From an uncultured Lachnospiraceae bacterium (GTDB taxonomy: Bacteria > Bacillota > Clostridia > Lachnospirales > Lachnospiraceae), in contig CATXUX010000011.1 in the NCBI GenBank assembly GCA_958402795.1, forward strand, positions 1-64,000: 64,000 nt of DNA. Direction: 5' to 3'. Below, one piece after another: positions 22,251 through 31,036 of this stretch. The position numbers and the translations under genes were made by a program. The notes under the pieces are model-generated. The model made no database searches, had not been told where the DNA came from, and saw only the letters and a list, made by a program, of their open reading frames with translations. How positions within the stretch are numbered: the first letter of the stretch is position 1; each line of letters opens with the position of its first letter.

Positions 22251-24146
22251 TTACCTTTTATTTGAAAGATATACCAGCAAAACAGAAATATCTGCAGGTG
22301 AGACGCCGGATATTCTGGAAGCCTGTCCGATTGATACCGGACGCAGCTCCTTTAATTTCTGCTTTGCTTCGATCCGAAGGCTGTTTACTTCATCATAATT
22401 GATGTCTTCCGGTATCATCTTTTTTTCCATTTTTTTGAACTGTTCCACCTGCTTTTTTTGTCGCTTGACATATCCCTCATACTTAATATTGATATTAATC
22501 TGTTCCGCAACATCATCCGGGACATCCGGCCGCTCCGGATCAATCGGCGCTAATACACGATAATCCAATTCCGGACGACGAATCAATTCAGCCAGTTTGA
22601 TTCCTGAAGTCAATTCTGTACTGTGATACTTCCTTAATAAATTCTCTACCGCCTCTGAAGTACCGATATTCGTCTTCTTTACACGCTCTATTTCTTTCTC
22701 GATCATTCTTTCTTTTTCCAGAAGATGTTGGTATCTTTCCTCGTCGATCAGACCGATTTCATATCCAAGTTTTGTCAGACGGAGATCCGCATTATCCTGC
22801 CGGAGAAGAAGGCGATATTCTGCACGCGAGGTCATCATCCGATACGGTTCATGGTTTTCTTTTGTGACAAGATCATCGATCAGAACCCCGATATATCCCT
22901 GGGAACGATCAATCACAACGCCTTCTTTCCCCTGCAGTTTTCTCGCTGCATTGATTCCGGCAATGAGTCCCTGGGCGGCAGCTTCTTCATAACCGGAGCT
23001 TCCGTTAAATTGTCCACCGCTGAAAAGACCCTCAATATTTTTAAATTCCAGTGTGCTTTTCAGTTGCCTTGCGTCAATACAGTCATACTCTATCGCATAT
23101 GCATTCCTTACAATTTTAGCATGTTCCAGTCCTGGAACGCTTCGATACATTGCGTATTGAACATCTTCGGGAAGAGAACTGGACATTCCTCCGACATACA
23201 TTTCATTCGTATGAACACCTTCCGGCTCAATGAATACCTGATGTCTTTTTTTATCGGCAAACTTTACAACCTTATCTTCAATAGAAGGGCAATAACGCGG
23301 ACCTGTACCTTCAATCGCTCCGGAAAATAAAGGTGATCTGTCCAGATTATTTCTGATAATCTCATGTGTTGTTTCATTTGTATAAGTAAGCCAGCAGGAA
23401 ACTTGTTCTTTCTGCACTGTTTCCGGATCCGTAGTAAATGAAAATGGAACAACTTTTTCGTCACCTTTTTGTTCCTCCATTTTACTGAAATCAATGGATC
23501 TTTTATCAATTCTTGCAGGTGTGCCTGTCTTGAAACGATACATTTTTATGCCAAGTGATTTCAAACTGTCCGTTAGATAATTTGCCGGCTGCAGTCCGTT
23601 CGGTCCGGTCTGCATACTTACATCTCCATAAATACAGCGTGCACGAAGATAAGTACCTGTACAAAGCACAATCGCCCGGCAATGATAAATCGCACCGGAA
23701 TATGTCTGTACGCCCGTCACTTTTCCCTTCTCGGTCAGAATATCCGTTACTTCCATCTGACGGATATCGAGATTCTCCTGCTCCTGCAGCACTCTTCTCA
23801 TTGTCATGCTGTAATCTGCCTTATCCGCCTGCGCACGAAGTGAATGGACTGCCGGTCCCTTCGACTGATTTAACATTTTAGACTGAATAAAGGTCTGATC
23901 GATTACTTTTCCCATCTCACCGCCGAGAGCATCTACTTCACGGACGAGATGCCCTTTGGAACTTCCTCCGATATTGGGATTGCAGGGCATCATGGCAACG
24001 CTGTCTATACTGACTGTAAACAAAATGGTCCTGGCGCCCAGCCTTGCTGCGGCAAGTGCCGCCTCACAGCCTGCATGTCCGGCCCCAACAACAGCCACAT
24101 CGTATTCGTCTTTATTTTCCCATACAGAATTTGCTGAATATTTCAT
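22251..24146 (-). CDS. mnmG: tRNA uridine 5-carboxymethylaminomethyl modification enzyme MnmG
   Basis: 631 residues, full length. The FAD dinucleotide fold (VAVVGAGHAGCEAALAAARLG), MMPCNPNIGGSSKGHLVREVDALGGEMG, and FSGGQFNGSSGYEEAAAQGL are characteristic. With MnmE it installs the cmnm5 group on wobble U34 of several tRNAs. Its start overlaps the mnmE 3' end by 35 bases, so the pair is co-expressed. Confidence 0.96.
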   Translation of the reverse strand: MKYSANSVWENKDEYDVAVVGAGHAGCEAALAAARLGARTILFTVSIDSVAMMPCNPNIGGSSKGHLVREVDALGGEMGKVIDQTFIQSKMLNQSKGPAVHSLRAQADKADYSMTMRRVLQEQENLDIRQMEVTDILTEKGKVTGVQTYSGAIYHCRAIVLCTGTYLRARCIYGDVSMQTGPNGLQPANYLTDSLKSLGIKMYRFKTGTPARIDKRSIDFSKMEEQKGDEKVVPFSFTTDPETVQKEQVSCWLTYTNETTHEIIRNNLDRSPLFSGAIEGTGPRYCPSIEDKVVKFADKKRHQVFIEPEGVHTNEMYVGGMSSSLPEDVQYAMYRSVPGLEHAKIVRNAYAIEYDCIDARQLKSTLEFKNIEGLFSGGQFNGSSGYEEAAAQGLIAGINAARKLQGKEGVVIDRSQGYIGVLIDDLVTKENHEPYRMMTSRAEYRLLLRQDNADLRLTKLGYEIGLIDEERYQHLLEKERMIEKEIERVKKTNIGTSEAVENLLRKYHSTELTSGIKLAELIRRPELDYRVLAPIDPERPDVPDDVAEQININIKYEGYVKRQKKQVEQFKKMEKKMIPEDINYDEVNSLRIEAKQKLKELRPVSIGQASRISGVSPADISVLLVYLSNKR

Positions 24147-25548
24147 TTACAAGATCCTCTCCTATCGTTTCACCTGTTATGCTGCCGAGAGCTTCATACG
24201 CATCCATCAGATCAATCGTATAGAAATCCTCCGGCATCCCCATTTCAATACTTTCTTCTACTTTTTCCAAAGAACAGAGCGCATCCTCCATCGCCGCCTT
24301 CTGTCTTATATTGGTAATATAAACCTCTTCATTAAAAGAAATATTTTTGTTTAAAAACATGTTTTCAAGTTGCTTTTCAAACTTTTGAATACCTTTTTCC
24401 TCCTTGGCGGATATCTCAATCATTGGTGGAAAAACCTCGTTATCTGGTTTTGCAGGATTTAATTCATTTCCATATTGAGTATTTTTGTTTTGTAAACTTA
24501 TAAATTTCTTTAATTCTTCTTTTGTGACCACGGTGTGCAAATCTGATTTATTCAGAAGGATAATCGTTCGCTTCTTCTGGATTATTTTTGCAATTTCTCT
24601 GTCATTTTCGTCCAGTTCACGCGATGAATCAACAACATAAATTAAAAGGTCTGCCTGTCTTGCATATTCCATCGCACGATCTACGCCAATCCTCTCAATT
24701 ACATCATCAGTATCCCGGATTCCTGCAGTATCGATCACATTTAGATTCAATCCATGGATCTGGATCTGCTCTTCCAGAATATCTCTCGTAGTCCCCGCAA
24801 TATCAGTGACAATTGCCCGTTCACGGCCGGAAAGAACATTCAGAAGAGAAGATTTTCCCGCATTTGGTTTCCCGAGGATGACCGTTTGAATCCCTTCTTT
24901 TAAAATCCTCCCGTTTTCATAGGAATCAATCATTTCTTTCAATTCCGGAACGATTTCGTCCAGAACTTCTTTCAATGTATCTCCATATCCATCCAGACTG
25001 ATGTGCTCCGGATCATCCAGAGCAGATTCAATATACGCTGTATGATAAATAATTTTCTTTCTTATATTTTCAATTTTATTCTTTATACTTCCTTTTAACT
25101 GGCTGATTGAACTTTGCAGAGCATATTCATTTCTGGAGGAAATCAGATCGCCAACCGCTTCCGCCTGGGACAGATCGATCTTTCCGTTTAAAAAAGCTCT
25201 CTTTGTAAATTCACCCGGTTCTGCCGGGCGCGCGCCATTTCGCAGCACAGTTTCCAGTACACGCCTTACCACATATACACCGCCGTGACAGTTTATCTCG
25301 ACTGTATCTTCTCCGGTAAATGTACGTGGAGCGCGCATGATACTCACAAGCACTTCATCAACTGTTCTGTTTTCGTCTACAATATATCCATAATGTATTG
25401 TATGCGTTTCCGCCTCTGAAAGCAGCTCTTTTCCCCGGTAGATCCGGTCAATCACCTGAAACGCACTGTCGCCGGAAATTCTCACGATCCCGATTCCTGC
25501 ATTTGACATTCCTGTCGCAATTGCTGCGATCGTCTCCTTGCGTACCAT
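24112..25548 (-). CDS. mnmE: tRNA modification GTPase MnmE
   Basis: 478 residues. The N-terminal tetrahydrofolate-binding domain is followed by the GTPase: G1 GKPNAGKSSLLN, G3 DTAGIRDT and G4 LNKSD. The C-terminus ends CMGK, matching the CxGK motif whose Cys is catalytically important. It partners with MnmG, whose start lies within its last codons. An insertion-like low-complexity segment (NKNTQYGNELNPAKPDNEV) in the G-domain makes it slightly longer than usual. Confidence 0.96.
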   Translation of the reverse strand: MVRKETIAAIATGMSNAGIGIVRISGDSAFQVIDRIYRGKELLSEAETHTIHYGYIVDENRTVDEVLVSIMRAPRTFTGEDTVEINCHGGVYVVRRVLETVLRNGARPAEPGEFTKRAFLNGKIDLSQAEAVGDLISSRNEYALQSSISQLKGSIKNKIENIRKKIIYHTAYIESALDDPEHISLDGYGDTLKEVLDEIVPELKEMIDSYENGRILKEGIQTVILGKPNAGKSSLLNVLSGRERAIVTDIAGTTRDILEEQIQIHGLNLNVIDTAGIRDTDDVIERIGVDRAMEYARQADLLIYVVDSSRELDENDREIAKIIQKKRTIILLNKSDLHTVVTKEELKKFISLQNKNTQYGNELNPAKPDNEVFPPMIEISAKEEKGIQKFEKQLENMFLNKNISFNEEVYITNIRQKAAMEDALCSLEKVEESIEMGMPEDFYTIDLMDAYEALGSITGETIGEDLVNEIFSKFCMGK

Positions 25549-25627
25549 GATACCGCCTCCCTGACCCTAATGCTATCCTTAAAACAAATTTCCAAAACTC
25601 TGAAACAGAAGATATCCCAATACAGTT

Positions 25628-25710
25628 CAAGATGAAATACGTTTTTTGTTACTATCCTCAAACCATTCTGTTATGAATAATAACCTGATTACAAAACATA
25701 CTTCATCTTG
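25628..25710. repeat. Long inverted repeat between jag and mnmE
   Basis: CAAGATGAAATACGTTTT (25628-25645) pairs with AAAACATACTTCATCTTG (25693-25710) at 16 of 18 positions, and the two exceptions are G-U compatible. The loop is 47 bases and there is no T-run. It lies in a 200-base gap and could be an RNA-processing site or a remnant of a small repeat element. Confidence 0.55.
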
Positions 25711-25750
25711 ATCAAAACTCATATTTTCAAACTATTATGCGGCAAACTTT

Positions 25751-26713
25751 TTATCTCTTCAATGTCACAACAACTCTTCTGTACGGTTCTTCCCCTTCAC
25801 TGTGCGTTGTAACGTATGGATCGGACTGCAGTGCAGAATGAATAATTCTTCTCTCATACGGATTCATTGGCTCAAGTGCAACCGGACGTCTTGTTTTCTT
25901 TACTTTATAAGCAATATTTTTTGCAAGATGCCGAAGCGTTTCTTCCCGTTTTGCACGATAATTCTCTGTGTCCAGTTTTACCCGTACATAACCGCTCTGA
26001 TGCTTGTTGGCAACACGATTTGCAAGGTACTGGAGTGCATCCAGAGTCTGTCCCCGCTTCCCAATCAGAATCCCCATGTTGTCGCCGCCAAGCTCAATAC
26101 TCAGTGAGCCATCCTCTTCAACCGAAGACTCTAATGTAACTTCCATATCCATTGCCTTCAGTGTATCCTGCAGGAACTGTTCTACTGCAGCTTTTGTCTC
26201 GTCCGTTACTCTTGAAAGTTTCGTCTCACGTCTTGTCGGTACTTCCCGGCTCACCGTTTCTTTCCTTCCCGTCTCCTGAGCGGGTGTTTCTTGATTCACA
26301 GATTCCATTGCCGGATTTTCTGCCGGTTTCTCTGCCGGATTTTCTTCTGCTTTGGGTCTTTCTTCTTTTACATACTCTTTTCTTTCTTTTTTATAATCCT
26401 TTTTATAATCTTTCCTGTGATCTCTCCGGTTGTCTTTTTTGTATTCTTTCTTATATTCCCTTTTATATTCTTTTTGATCTTTGGAGATTTCCTCATTTCC
26501 TAAAATACTGGAAATGATATCCGATGCAGGCTCTTCTTCATGTTTTCTCTTCGCCTCGATCACAGCCTGTTTCATACCGATTCCAAAAAATCCCGCACTG
26601 CCTTTTTCGATGACTTCATATTCTAATTCATCACTTGTAACCCCGAGCTGGATTGATGCTTCTGTGATCGCATCTTCTACAGTTTTTGCTGAAACTCTGA
26701 TACTGCCGCTCAT
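25751..26713 (-). CDS. khpB: RNA-binding protein Jag/KhpB
   Basis: 320 residues. Jag_N domain (about 1-55: SGSIRVSAKTVEDAITEASI), a long low-complexity K/E/Y/D/R linker (about 75-165), a KH domain (MGILIGKRGQTLDALQYLAN) and a C-terminal R3H domain (RRIIHSALQSDPYV). It is an RNA-binding partner of KhpA that affects cell elongation and division. It lies downstream of yidC as in most Firmicutes. The linker is longer than in many relatives. Confidence 0.93.
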   Translation of the reverse strand: MSGSIRVSAKTVEDAITEASIQLGVTSDELEYEVIEKGSAGFFGIGMKQAVIEAKRKHEEEPASDIISSILGNEEISKDQKEYKREYKKEYKKDNRRDHRKDYKKDYKKERKEYVKEERPKAEENPAEKPAENPAMESVNQETPAQETGRKETVSREVPTRRETKLSRVTDETKAAVEQFLQDTLKAMDMEVTLESSVEEDGSLSIELGGDNMGILIGKRGQTLDALQYLANRVANKHQSGYVRVKLDTENYRAKREETLRHLAKNIAYKVKKTRRPVALEPMNPYERRIIHSALQSDPYVTTHSEGEEPYRRVVVTLKR

Positions 26714-26768
26714 TCCAATCCCATCCTTTCTTTTTATCCGCCCTTTAATCTGTGTTTTCGAAGATCAG

Positions 26769-28061
26769 TTACGACTTCTTCTCTATGTCTTTTTCTTTAT
26801 GCCCACTGTTGAACCTGCTTACCATATACGCCTTGCTGGAAAGACTTCCCGGATCTGCATTTTTACTGTATTCAGCAGCCTTATCCAGTTTTTTCTGCTT
26901 GTCTTTCTCTGTCATCGCAGATTTTTTCTGCGACTCTACATTACGGGTACTGGTTGTAGCCATCCTATTGATTTCTTTTGCCGGAGTTCCTTTTTTCTCT
27001 CTCTTCTTCGCTGCCTTTTTCTGATTTTCTTCAATCATTTCTTCTACAGTCTTTTTGCTCAGATATTTATTTACAGCAATCTGCTGGACACATCTTACCG
27101 CAGCGCTGATCGCCCAGTAAAGACCAAGTCCTGCCGGAAGAGTAAATCCCATGAATACGGAAATCAGCGGCATTGTATACGTCATCGACTTCATATATGA
27201 GCTTGTCGGATCATTTGAATTGGAAGCCGTCTGCTGCGCCGGCTGCAGTTTCACGCTGAGGAACTGTGCAAGTCCTGCAAGCAGCGGAATAATCACTGCT
27301 GAAATAATTCCGACGATCGAACCTGCTGCCAGAGAAGTGGTCAGCATCGTCCATGGCGTCTCTCCGATATTGATTCCCAGGAAGTTGTTCAGGTGCTCAA
27401 CCTGCTGCATTGTACTGGAAACGATTCCTTCCAAAGACGGCATCTTATCCACAAGTGTTGTCCACGTAGAGTCCTGAAACTTATACAGCACGCTTACCAG
27501 TGTATCTGCCTGTGAATAATCGTAACTGCTCGGGTTCATCAGGACAGGACTTGCTTTCCCGATCGTCTCCATAATCTTCTGAAATCCGTCAACAGACATG
27601 ATTTGTTCTACGACCGGCATATATACGTCTTTCACGCCGTCTACATAACGCGGGATATCCTGAATAACCGGATACAATGCAAACAAGATCGGGAACTGGA
27701 TCAGCATCGGCAGACATCCGCTCGACATAGAGATTCCGTACTTATCATACAGAGCCTGCGTCTCTTCCTGCTGCTTGAGCTGGGACGCCTGATCCGTCCT
27801 CCCTTTATATTTTTTCTGAATTTTCTGAAGTTCCGGATTCATTGCAGCAGATACTTTTGACCACTTCTGCTGTTTGATCGTAAGCGGAATCATCAATGTA
27901 TAAATAATAATCGTAAATAGAATGATGCAGACACCGATATTCTGAACATTAAATACCGTGTCCAAAAAAATATAAATACCATTCATCAGCTTTCCAAGAA
28001 GCCATGCTATCTGATGAATGATTGGCCAGTCTCCATAACCGGCAGCTAAAACGCCATACAT
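26769..28061 (-). CDS. yidC: Membrane protein insertase YidC/OxaI/SpoIIIJ
   Basis: 430 residues from the ATG at 28061, which has GAGGAGG upstream; an earlier frame start lacks one. Membrane segments are near residues 30-60, 95-115 and two to three near 230-330. IPLTIKQQKWSKVSAAMNPE and GCLPMLIQFPILFALYPVIQ are typical. It inserts and folds membrane proteins with or without SecYEG. The C-terminal tail is basic and may contact ribosomes. A large extracytoplasmic loop (about 115-220) is longer than in Bacillus. Confidence 0.95.
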   Translation of the reverse strand: MYGVLAAGYGDWPIIHQIAWLLGKLMNGIYIFLDTVFNVQNIGVCIILFTIIIYTLMIPLTIKQQKWSKVSAAMNPELQKIQKKYKGRTDQASQLKQQEETQALYDKYGISMSSGCLPMLIQFPILFALYPVIQDIPRYVDGVKDVYMPVVEQIMSVDGFQKIMETIGKASPVLMNPSSYDYSQADTLVSVLYKFQDSTWTTLVDKMPSLEGIVSSTMQQVEHLNNFLGINIGETPWTMLTTSLAAGSIVGIISAVIIPLLAGLAQFLSVKLQPAQQTASNSNDPTSSYMKSMTYTMPLISVFMGFTLPAGLGLYWAISAAVRCVQQIAVNKYLSKKTVEEMIEENQKKAAKKREKKGTPAKEINRMATTSTRNVESQKKSAMTEKDKQKKLDKAAEYSKNADPGSLSSKAYMVSRFNSGHKEKDIEKKS

Positions 28062-28117
28062 CTTTTTTCCTCCTCGATATGAGTACATTATGCCTTATGA
28101 AGGAAGGCATTCTTTCC

Positions 28118-28327
28118 TTATGGAACGGGATCGTATCCGCCTTTTGAAAACGGGTTGCACCGCAATACCCTCCACAATGCCAGAATTCCTCCCTTTACTG
28201 CTCCGTATTTCTCAATTGCCTCGATCCCGTACTGGGAGCAGGTCGGTATATACTTACAGCAGGGAGCCTTCGTTGGAGAAATATTGGTCTGATAAAAACG
28301 GATCATCCATATCAGCACCCTTTTCAT
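28118..28327 (-). CDS. yidD: Membrane protein insertion efficiency factor YidD
   Basis: 69 residues from the ATG at 28327 (AAAGGGAAGTGAAGCAG upstream). The signature CCKYIPTCSQYGIEAIEKYG and NPFSKGGYDPVP are diagnostic. It lies between rnpA and yidC, the conserved place. It helps YidC-dependent insertion. Confidence 0.95.
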   Translation of the reverse strand: MKRVLIWMIRFYQTNISPTKAPCCKYIPTCSQYGIEAIEKYGAVKGGILALWRVLRCNPFSKGGYDPVP

Positions 28328-28389
28328 CTGCTTCACTTCCCTTTTTACAATCTGTTATCTGCCACTCACCATATCTTTCCCACTATATT

Positions 28390-28740
28390 CTACTTATCCA
28401 CACATGGCTCATAAATCCTTTGAATCTTTCCCAAATGCGCCAGCGCTTTTTCCACATCTTTATATTCTATATTCTTTGCACTGGTTCTTGCTATCACAAC
28501 GATATCATATCCGCATTGAAAATGCTTTTCTAAAAGCCGATAACTTTCCCGGATCAATCTCGTAAGATGATGTCTTACGACACTGTTCCCTACTTTTTTA
28601 CTCACAGAAATTCCTATGCGGTTTTTTCCCAGATCATTTTTTAATACATACATGACCAGATACCGGTTTGCACAGGACTTTCCGCTTTTGTAAACATTTT
28701 GAAAATCTTTGTTCTTTTTCAAAGACTCAGAAAATTCCAT
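28390..28740 (-). CDS. rnpA: Ribonuclease P protein component
   Basis: 116 residues. The RNR motif region NRIGISVSKKVGNSVVRHHL plus TRLIRESYR is clear. It is the protein subunit that helps the catalytic RNA mature tRNA 5' ends. It lies downstream of rpmH as in nearly all bacteria. Confidence 0.96.
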   Translation of the reverse strand: MEFSESLKKNKDFQNVYKSGKSCANRYLVMYVLKNDLGKNRIGISVSKKVGNSVVRHHLTRLIRESYRLLEKHFQCGYDIVVIARTSAKNIEYKDVEKALAHLGKIQRIYEPCVDK

Positions 28741-28798
28741 TCCCGTTTCCTTTTCATGCTCGTTCTTCTATAAATCCAATCTATTTTTTATAGAAGAA

Positions 28799-28820
28799 AA
28801 GGCCACAAAAATGCGGCCTA
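28799..28820 (-). terminator. Hairpin at the rpmH stop codon
   Basis: AGGCCGC pairs with GTGGCCT across the rpmH stop, followed on the minus strand by TTTTCTTCT. It may attenuate rnpA transcription after rpmH. Confidence 0.6.
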
Positions 28821-28952
28821 CGCTGATAATCTTTTTCTTCCCTTTGCTCTTCTGGAAGCCAGTACTTTTCTTCCGCCTGCTGTGCTCATTCTTGCCCGGA
28901 ATCCGTGTACCTTGGCTCTGGATCTCTTTTTTGGCTGAAATGTCATCTTCAT
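28818..28952 (-). CDS. rpmH: 50S ribosomal protein L34
   Basis: 44 residues (MKMTFQPKKRSRAKVHGF, ending GRKRLSA), an exact fit to L34. GGAGG lies upstream of the ATG at 28952. It starts the leftward rpmH-rnpA-yidD-yidC-jag-mnmE-mnmG-rsmG cluster from oriC. Confidence 0.95.
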   Translation of the reverse strand: MKMTFQPKKRSRAKVHGFRARMSTAGGRKVLASRRAKGRKRLSA

Positions 28953-29120
28953 TATCCATACACCTCCCTTTTAAATTAATACAATTATCCAGGGGCATAT
29001 CCATGCGAAATGCGAACCTGATAATATATGCATTCATAAAACACCGACCATAATTATATGAAAAAAATCCTCACAAGTCAAGCAAATCAGTCTATTTTTC
29101 TATTTTTTTATTGCTGTCCC

Positions 29121-29261
29121 CAGGCAGTTATTCACATTATACTGTGGATAACTGCCTGTTTTTTGTGGATAAATCTGTGAATAATGAAAAAATAACTTTT
29201 TTTAAATTATTTTTTGTTTCTGAATATGTTGATAATCTCAATGTTTTTAAGATGTTGATAA
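29121..29261. other. oriC: oriC part 1: DnaA-box cluster upstream of dnaA
   Basis: DnaA-box-like nonamers: TTATTCACA (29128), TGTGGATAA (29143 and 29164), TGTGAATAA (29176), and TGTTGATAA (29227 and 29253). The first two form an inverted pair inside a stem, CAGGCAGTTAT...ATAACTGCCTG, followed by TTTTTT. An AT-rich tract follows. Together with the cluster after dnaA this is the bipartite origin typical of Firmicutes. Confidence 0.9.
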
Positions 29262-29291
29262 TTGGAAAAGCATTTATACACATCTTTTTGA

Positions 29292-29320
29292 TTGCTTATG
29301 ATGTTCTTTTGATGTAAAAT
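29292..29320 (+). promoter_or_regulatory. Likely dnaA promoter
   Basis: TTGCTT (29292-29297) and TAAAAT (29315-29320) are 17 bases apart, 60 bases before the dnaA ATG. It lies just downstream of DnaA boxes, consistent with autoregulation. Confidence 0.55.
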
Positions 29321-29379
29321 GTAGTAGAGAGTCTATGCTTACCATGTCTCTCTATTCTATTGATTAGGAGTTACGATTG

Positions 29380-30750
29380 ATGAACATTGTGGAACAAAAC
29401 TGGGAACAGATTCTTATGAAGATGAAGACGGAATACTGCTCATCCAATATTTCATATACAACGTGGATCGCTCCGCTGACCGTATATGAAGTATCCGATA
29501 ATACAGTATATATTCTTGTGAAGCTCAAGGCAAGCCTGGAACATATTGAAGAAAAGTATCTTCTTCCCTTTCGAGTCTGCATTGCAGAAGTTACCGGACA
29601 TGAATACGAAGTATCCTTTGTTACAGAAGATCAGGTTGTGATACAGGAGAAAAAAGATACAGCTGCGAAAAAGAAAAAAGCAGCCGGCGTTTACCGTGCC
29701 GCAAATCTGAACCCGAAATATACGTTTGATACATTTGTGGTCGGCAACAACAACAACTTTGCGCATGCCGCATCACTCGCGGTCGCAGAGTCTCCCGGAG
29801 AAGTCTATAACCCATTGTTCATCTATGGAGGAGTCGGACTGGGAAAAACTCATCTGATGCATTCGATCGCACATTATATATTAGAAAAAGATCCTGACAA
29901 AAAGGTTTTATACGTAACAAGTGAGACCTTTACGAATGAATTGATCGAAGCTTTAAAAACCGGTAAAAACGGAAATGAACTTGCAATGACAACGTTCCGT
30001 GAGAAGTATAGAAACATTGATGTGCTGCTGATCGATGATATCCAGTTCATCATCGGAAAAGAAAGTACACAGGAAGAGTTTTTCCACACATTTAACCACC
30101 TTCATGTATCCGGAAAGCAGATCATCATATCCAGCGATAAACCTCCGCGGGATATTGAGACGCTTGAGGACAGGCTCCGGACACGTTTTGAATGGGGACT
30201 GATCGCCGATATATCCGCCCCGGATTACGAAACCCGAATGGCGATCCTCCGGAAAAAAGAAGAACTGGACGGACTGAAGATCTATCACATACCGGATGAC
30301 GTTATGCAGTATATTGCAACAAATGTAAAGTCTAATATCCGGGAACTGGAAGGCTCTCTGAATAAGCTGATTGCACTTGCCAACCTGGAAAAGCGGCCGA
30401 TCGACATCAATCTTGCTTCAGAAGCATTGAAAGATATCATCTCGCCGGACACAAACCGGCAGGTTACGCCGGAACTGATTCTGGAAGTTGTGGCAGAGCA
30501 TTTCAATGTTTCCGTTGCAGAACTAAAGGGAAAGAAGCGCAATGCGGAGATTGTTCTTCCCCGCCAGATCGTGATGTACCTGTGCCGGAATCTGACAGAC
30601 ACCCCTCTAAAGGCAATCGGTGTTCTGCTGGGAGGAAAGGATCACGCTTCGATCAAACACGGGGAACAAAAAATCGCATCTGCCATTCAGACAGATGAAG
30701 CGCTTTGTAATACAGTTAATATTATTAAGAAGAAGATAAATCCGGTATAA
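29380..30750 (+). CDS. dnaA: Chromosomal replication initiator DnaA
   Basis: 456 residues from the ATG at 29380 (AGGAG upstream; a TTG one codon earlier is less likely). Domain I (about 1-85), linker (about 95-110), AAA+ domain III with Walker A GGVGLGKTHLMHS and Walker B LLIDDIQFI, and domain IV with the DNA-binding signature GKDHASIKHGEQKI. It melts oriC and loads the helicase. It is flanked by DnaA-box clusters on both sides. Confidence 0.98.
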   Translation: MNIVEQNWEQILMKMKTEYCSSNISYTTWIAPLTVYEVSDNTVYILVKLKASLEHIEEKYLLPFRVCIAEVTGHEYEVSFVTEDQVVIQEKKDTAAKKKKAAGVYRAANLNPKYTFDTFVVGNNNNFAHAASLAVAESPGEVYNPLFIYGGVGLGKTHLMHSIAHYILEKDPDKKVLYVTSETFTNELIEALKTGKNGNELAMTTFREKYRNIDVLLIDDIQFIIGKESTQEEFFHTFNHLHVSGKQIIISSDKPPRDIETLEDRLRTRFEWGLIADISAPDYETRMAILRKKEELDGLKIYHIPDDVMQYIATNVKSNIRELEGSLNKLIALANLEKRPIDINLASEALKDIISPDTNRQVTPELILEVVAEHFNVSVAELKGKKRNAEIVLPRQIVMYLCRNLTDTPLKAIGVLLGGKDHASIKHGEQKIASAIQTDEALCNTVNIIKKKINPV

Positions 30751-30751
30751 A

Positions 30752-30938
30752 TGTGAATAACTATGTTGATAATCCTGTGAATCACAGTGGATAACACAAA
30801 AACGAAGAATCTGAAGTTCTTAGAAAAATAAATTATCTTCACATTCTTCCCTGCTTTTTCCAGCATCTTCAACAAGGTTATCCAACCGGAAAAAAACTTA
30901 TATTTCAAGGGGTTGAAGTACTTATCAACATATCCACA
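30752..30938. other. oriC: oriC part 2: DnaA boxes between dnaA and dnaN
   Basis: Box-like nonamers: TGTGAATAA (30752), TGTTGATAA (30764), TGTGAATCA (30776), AGTGGATAA (30786), TTATCCAAC (30878), TTATCAACA (30922), and TATCCACAG (30931). An AT-rich segment (about 30795-30850) lies between the two box groups and may be the unwinding element. Confidence 0.88.
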
Positions 30939-31036
30939 GCCTCTAAGACGAAGACGGCGGAAAACTTGAATCATAAATATTATATATAAGCGCGTGAAGA
31001 GCATTTTCCACACGCACAGGGAAAGGAGATTTCACC

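Noticed and set aside
26481..27200. 239-codon plus-strand frame over jag and yidC
   Set aside because: Antisense shadow of two certain genes.
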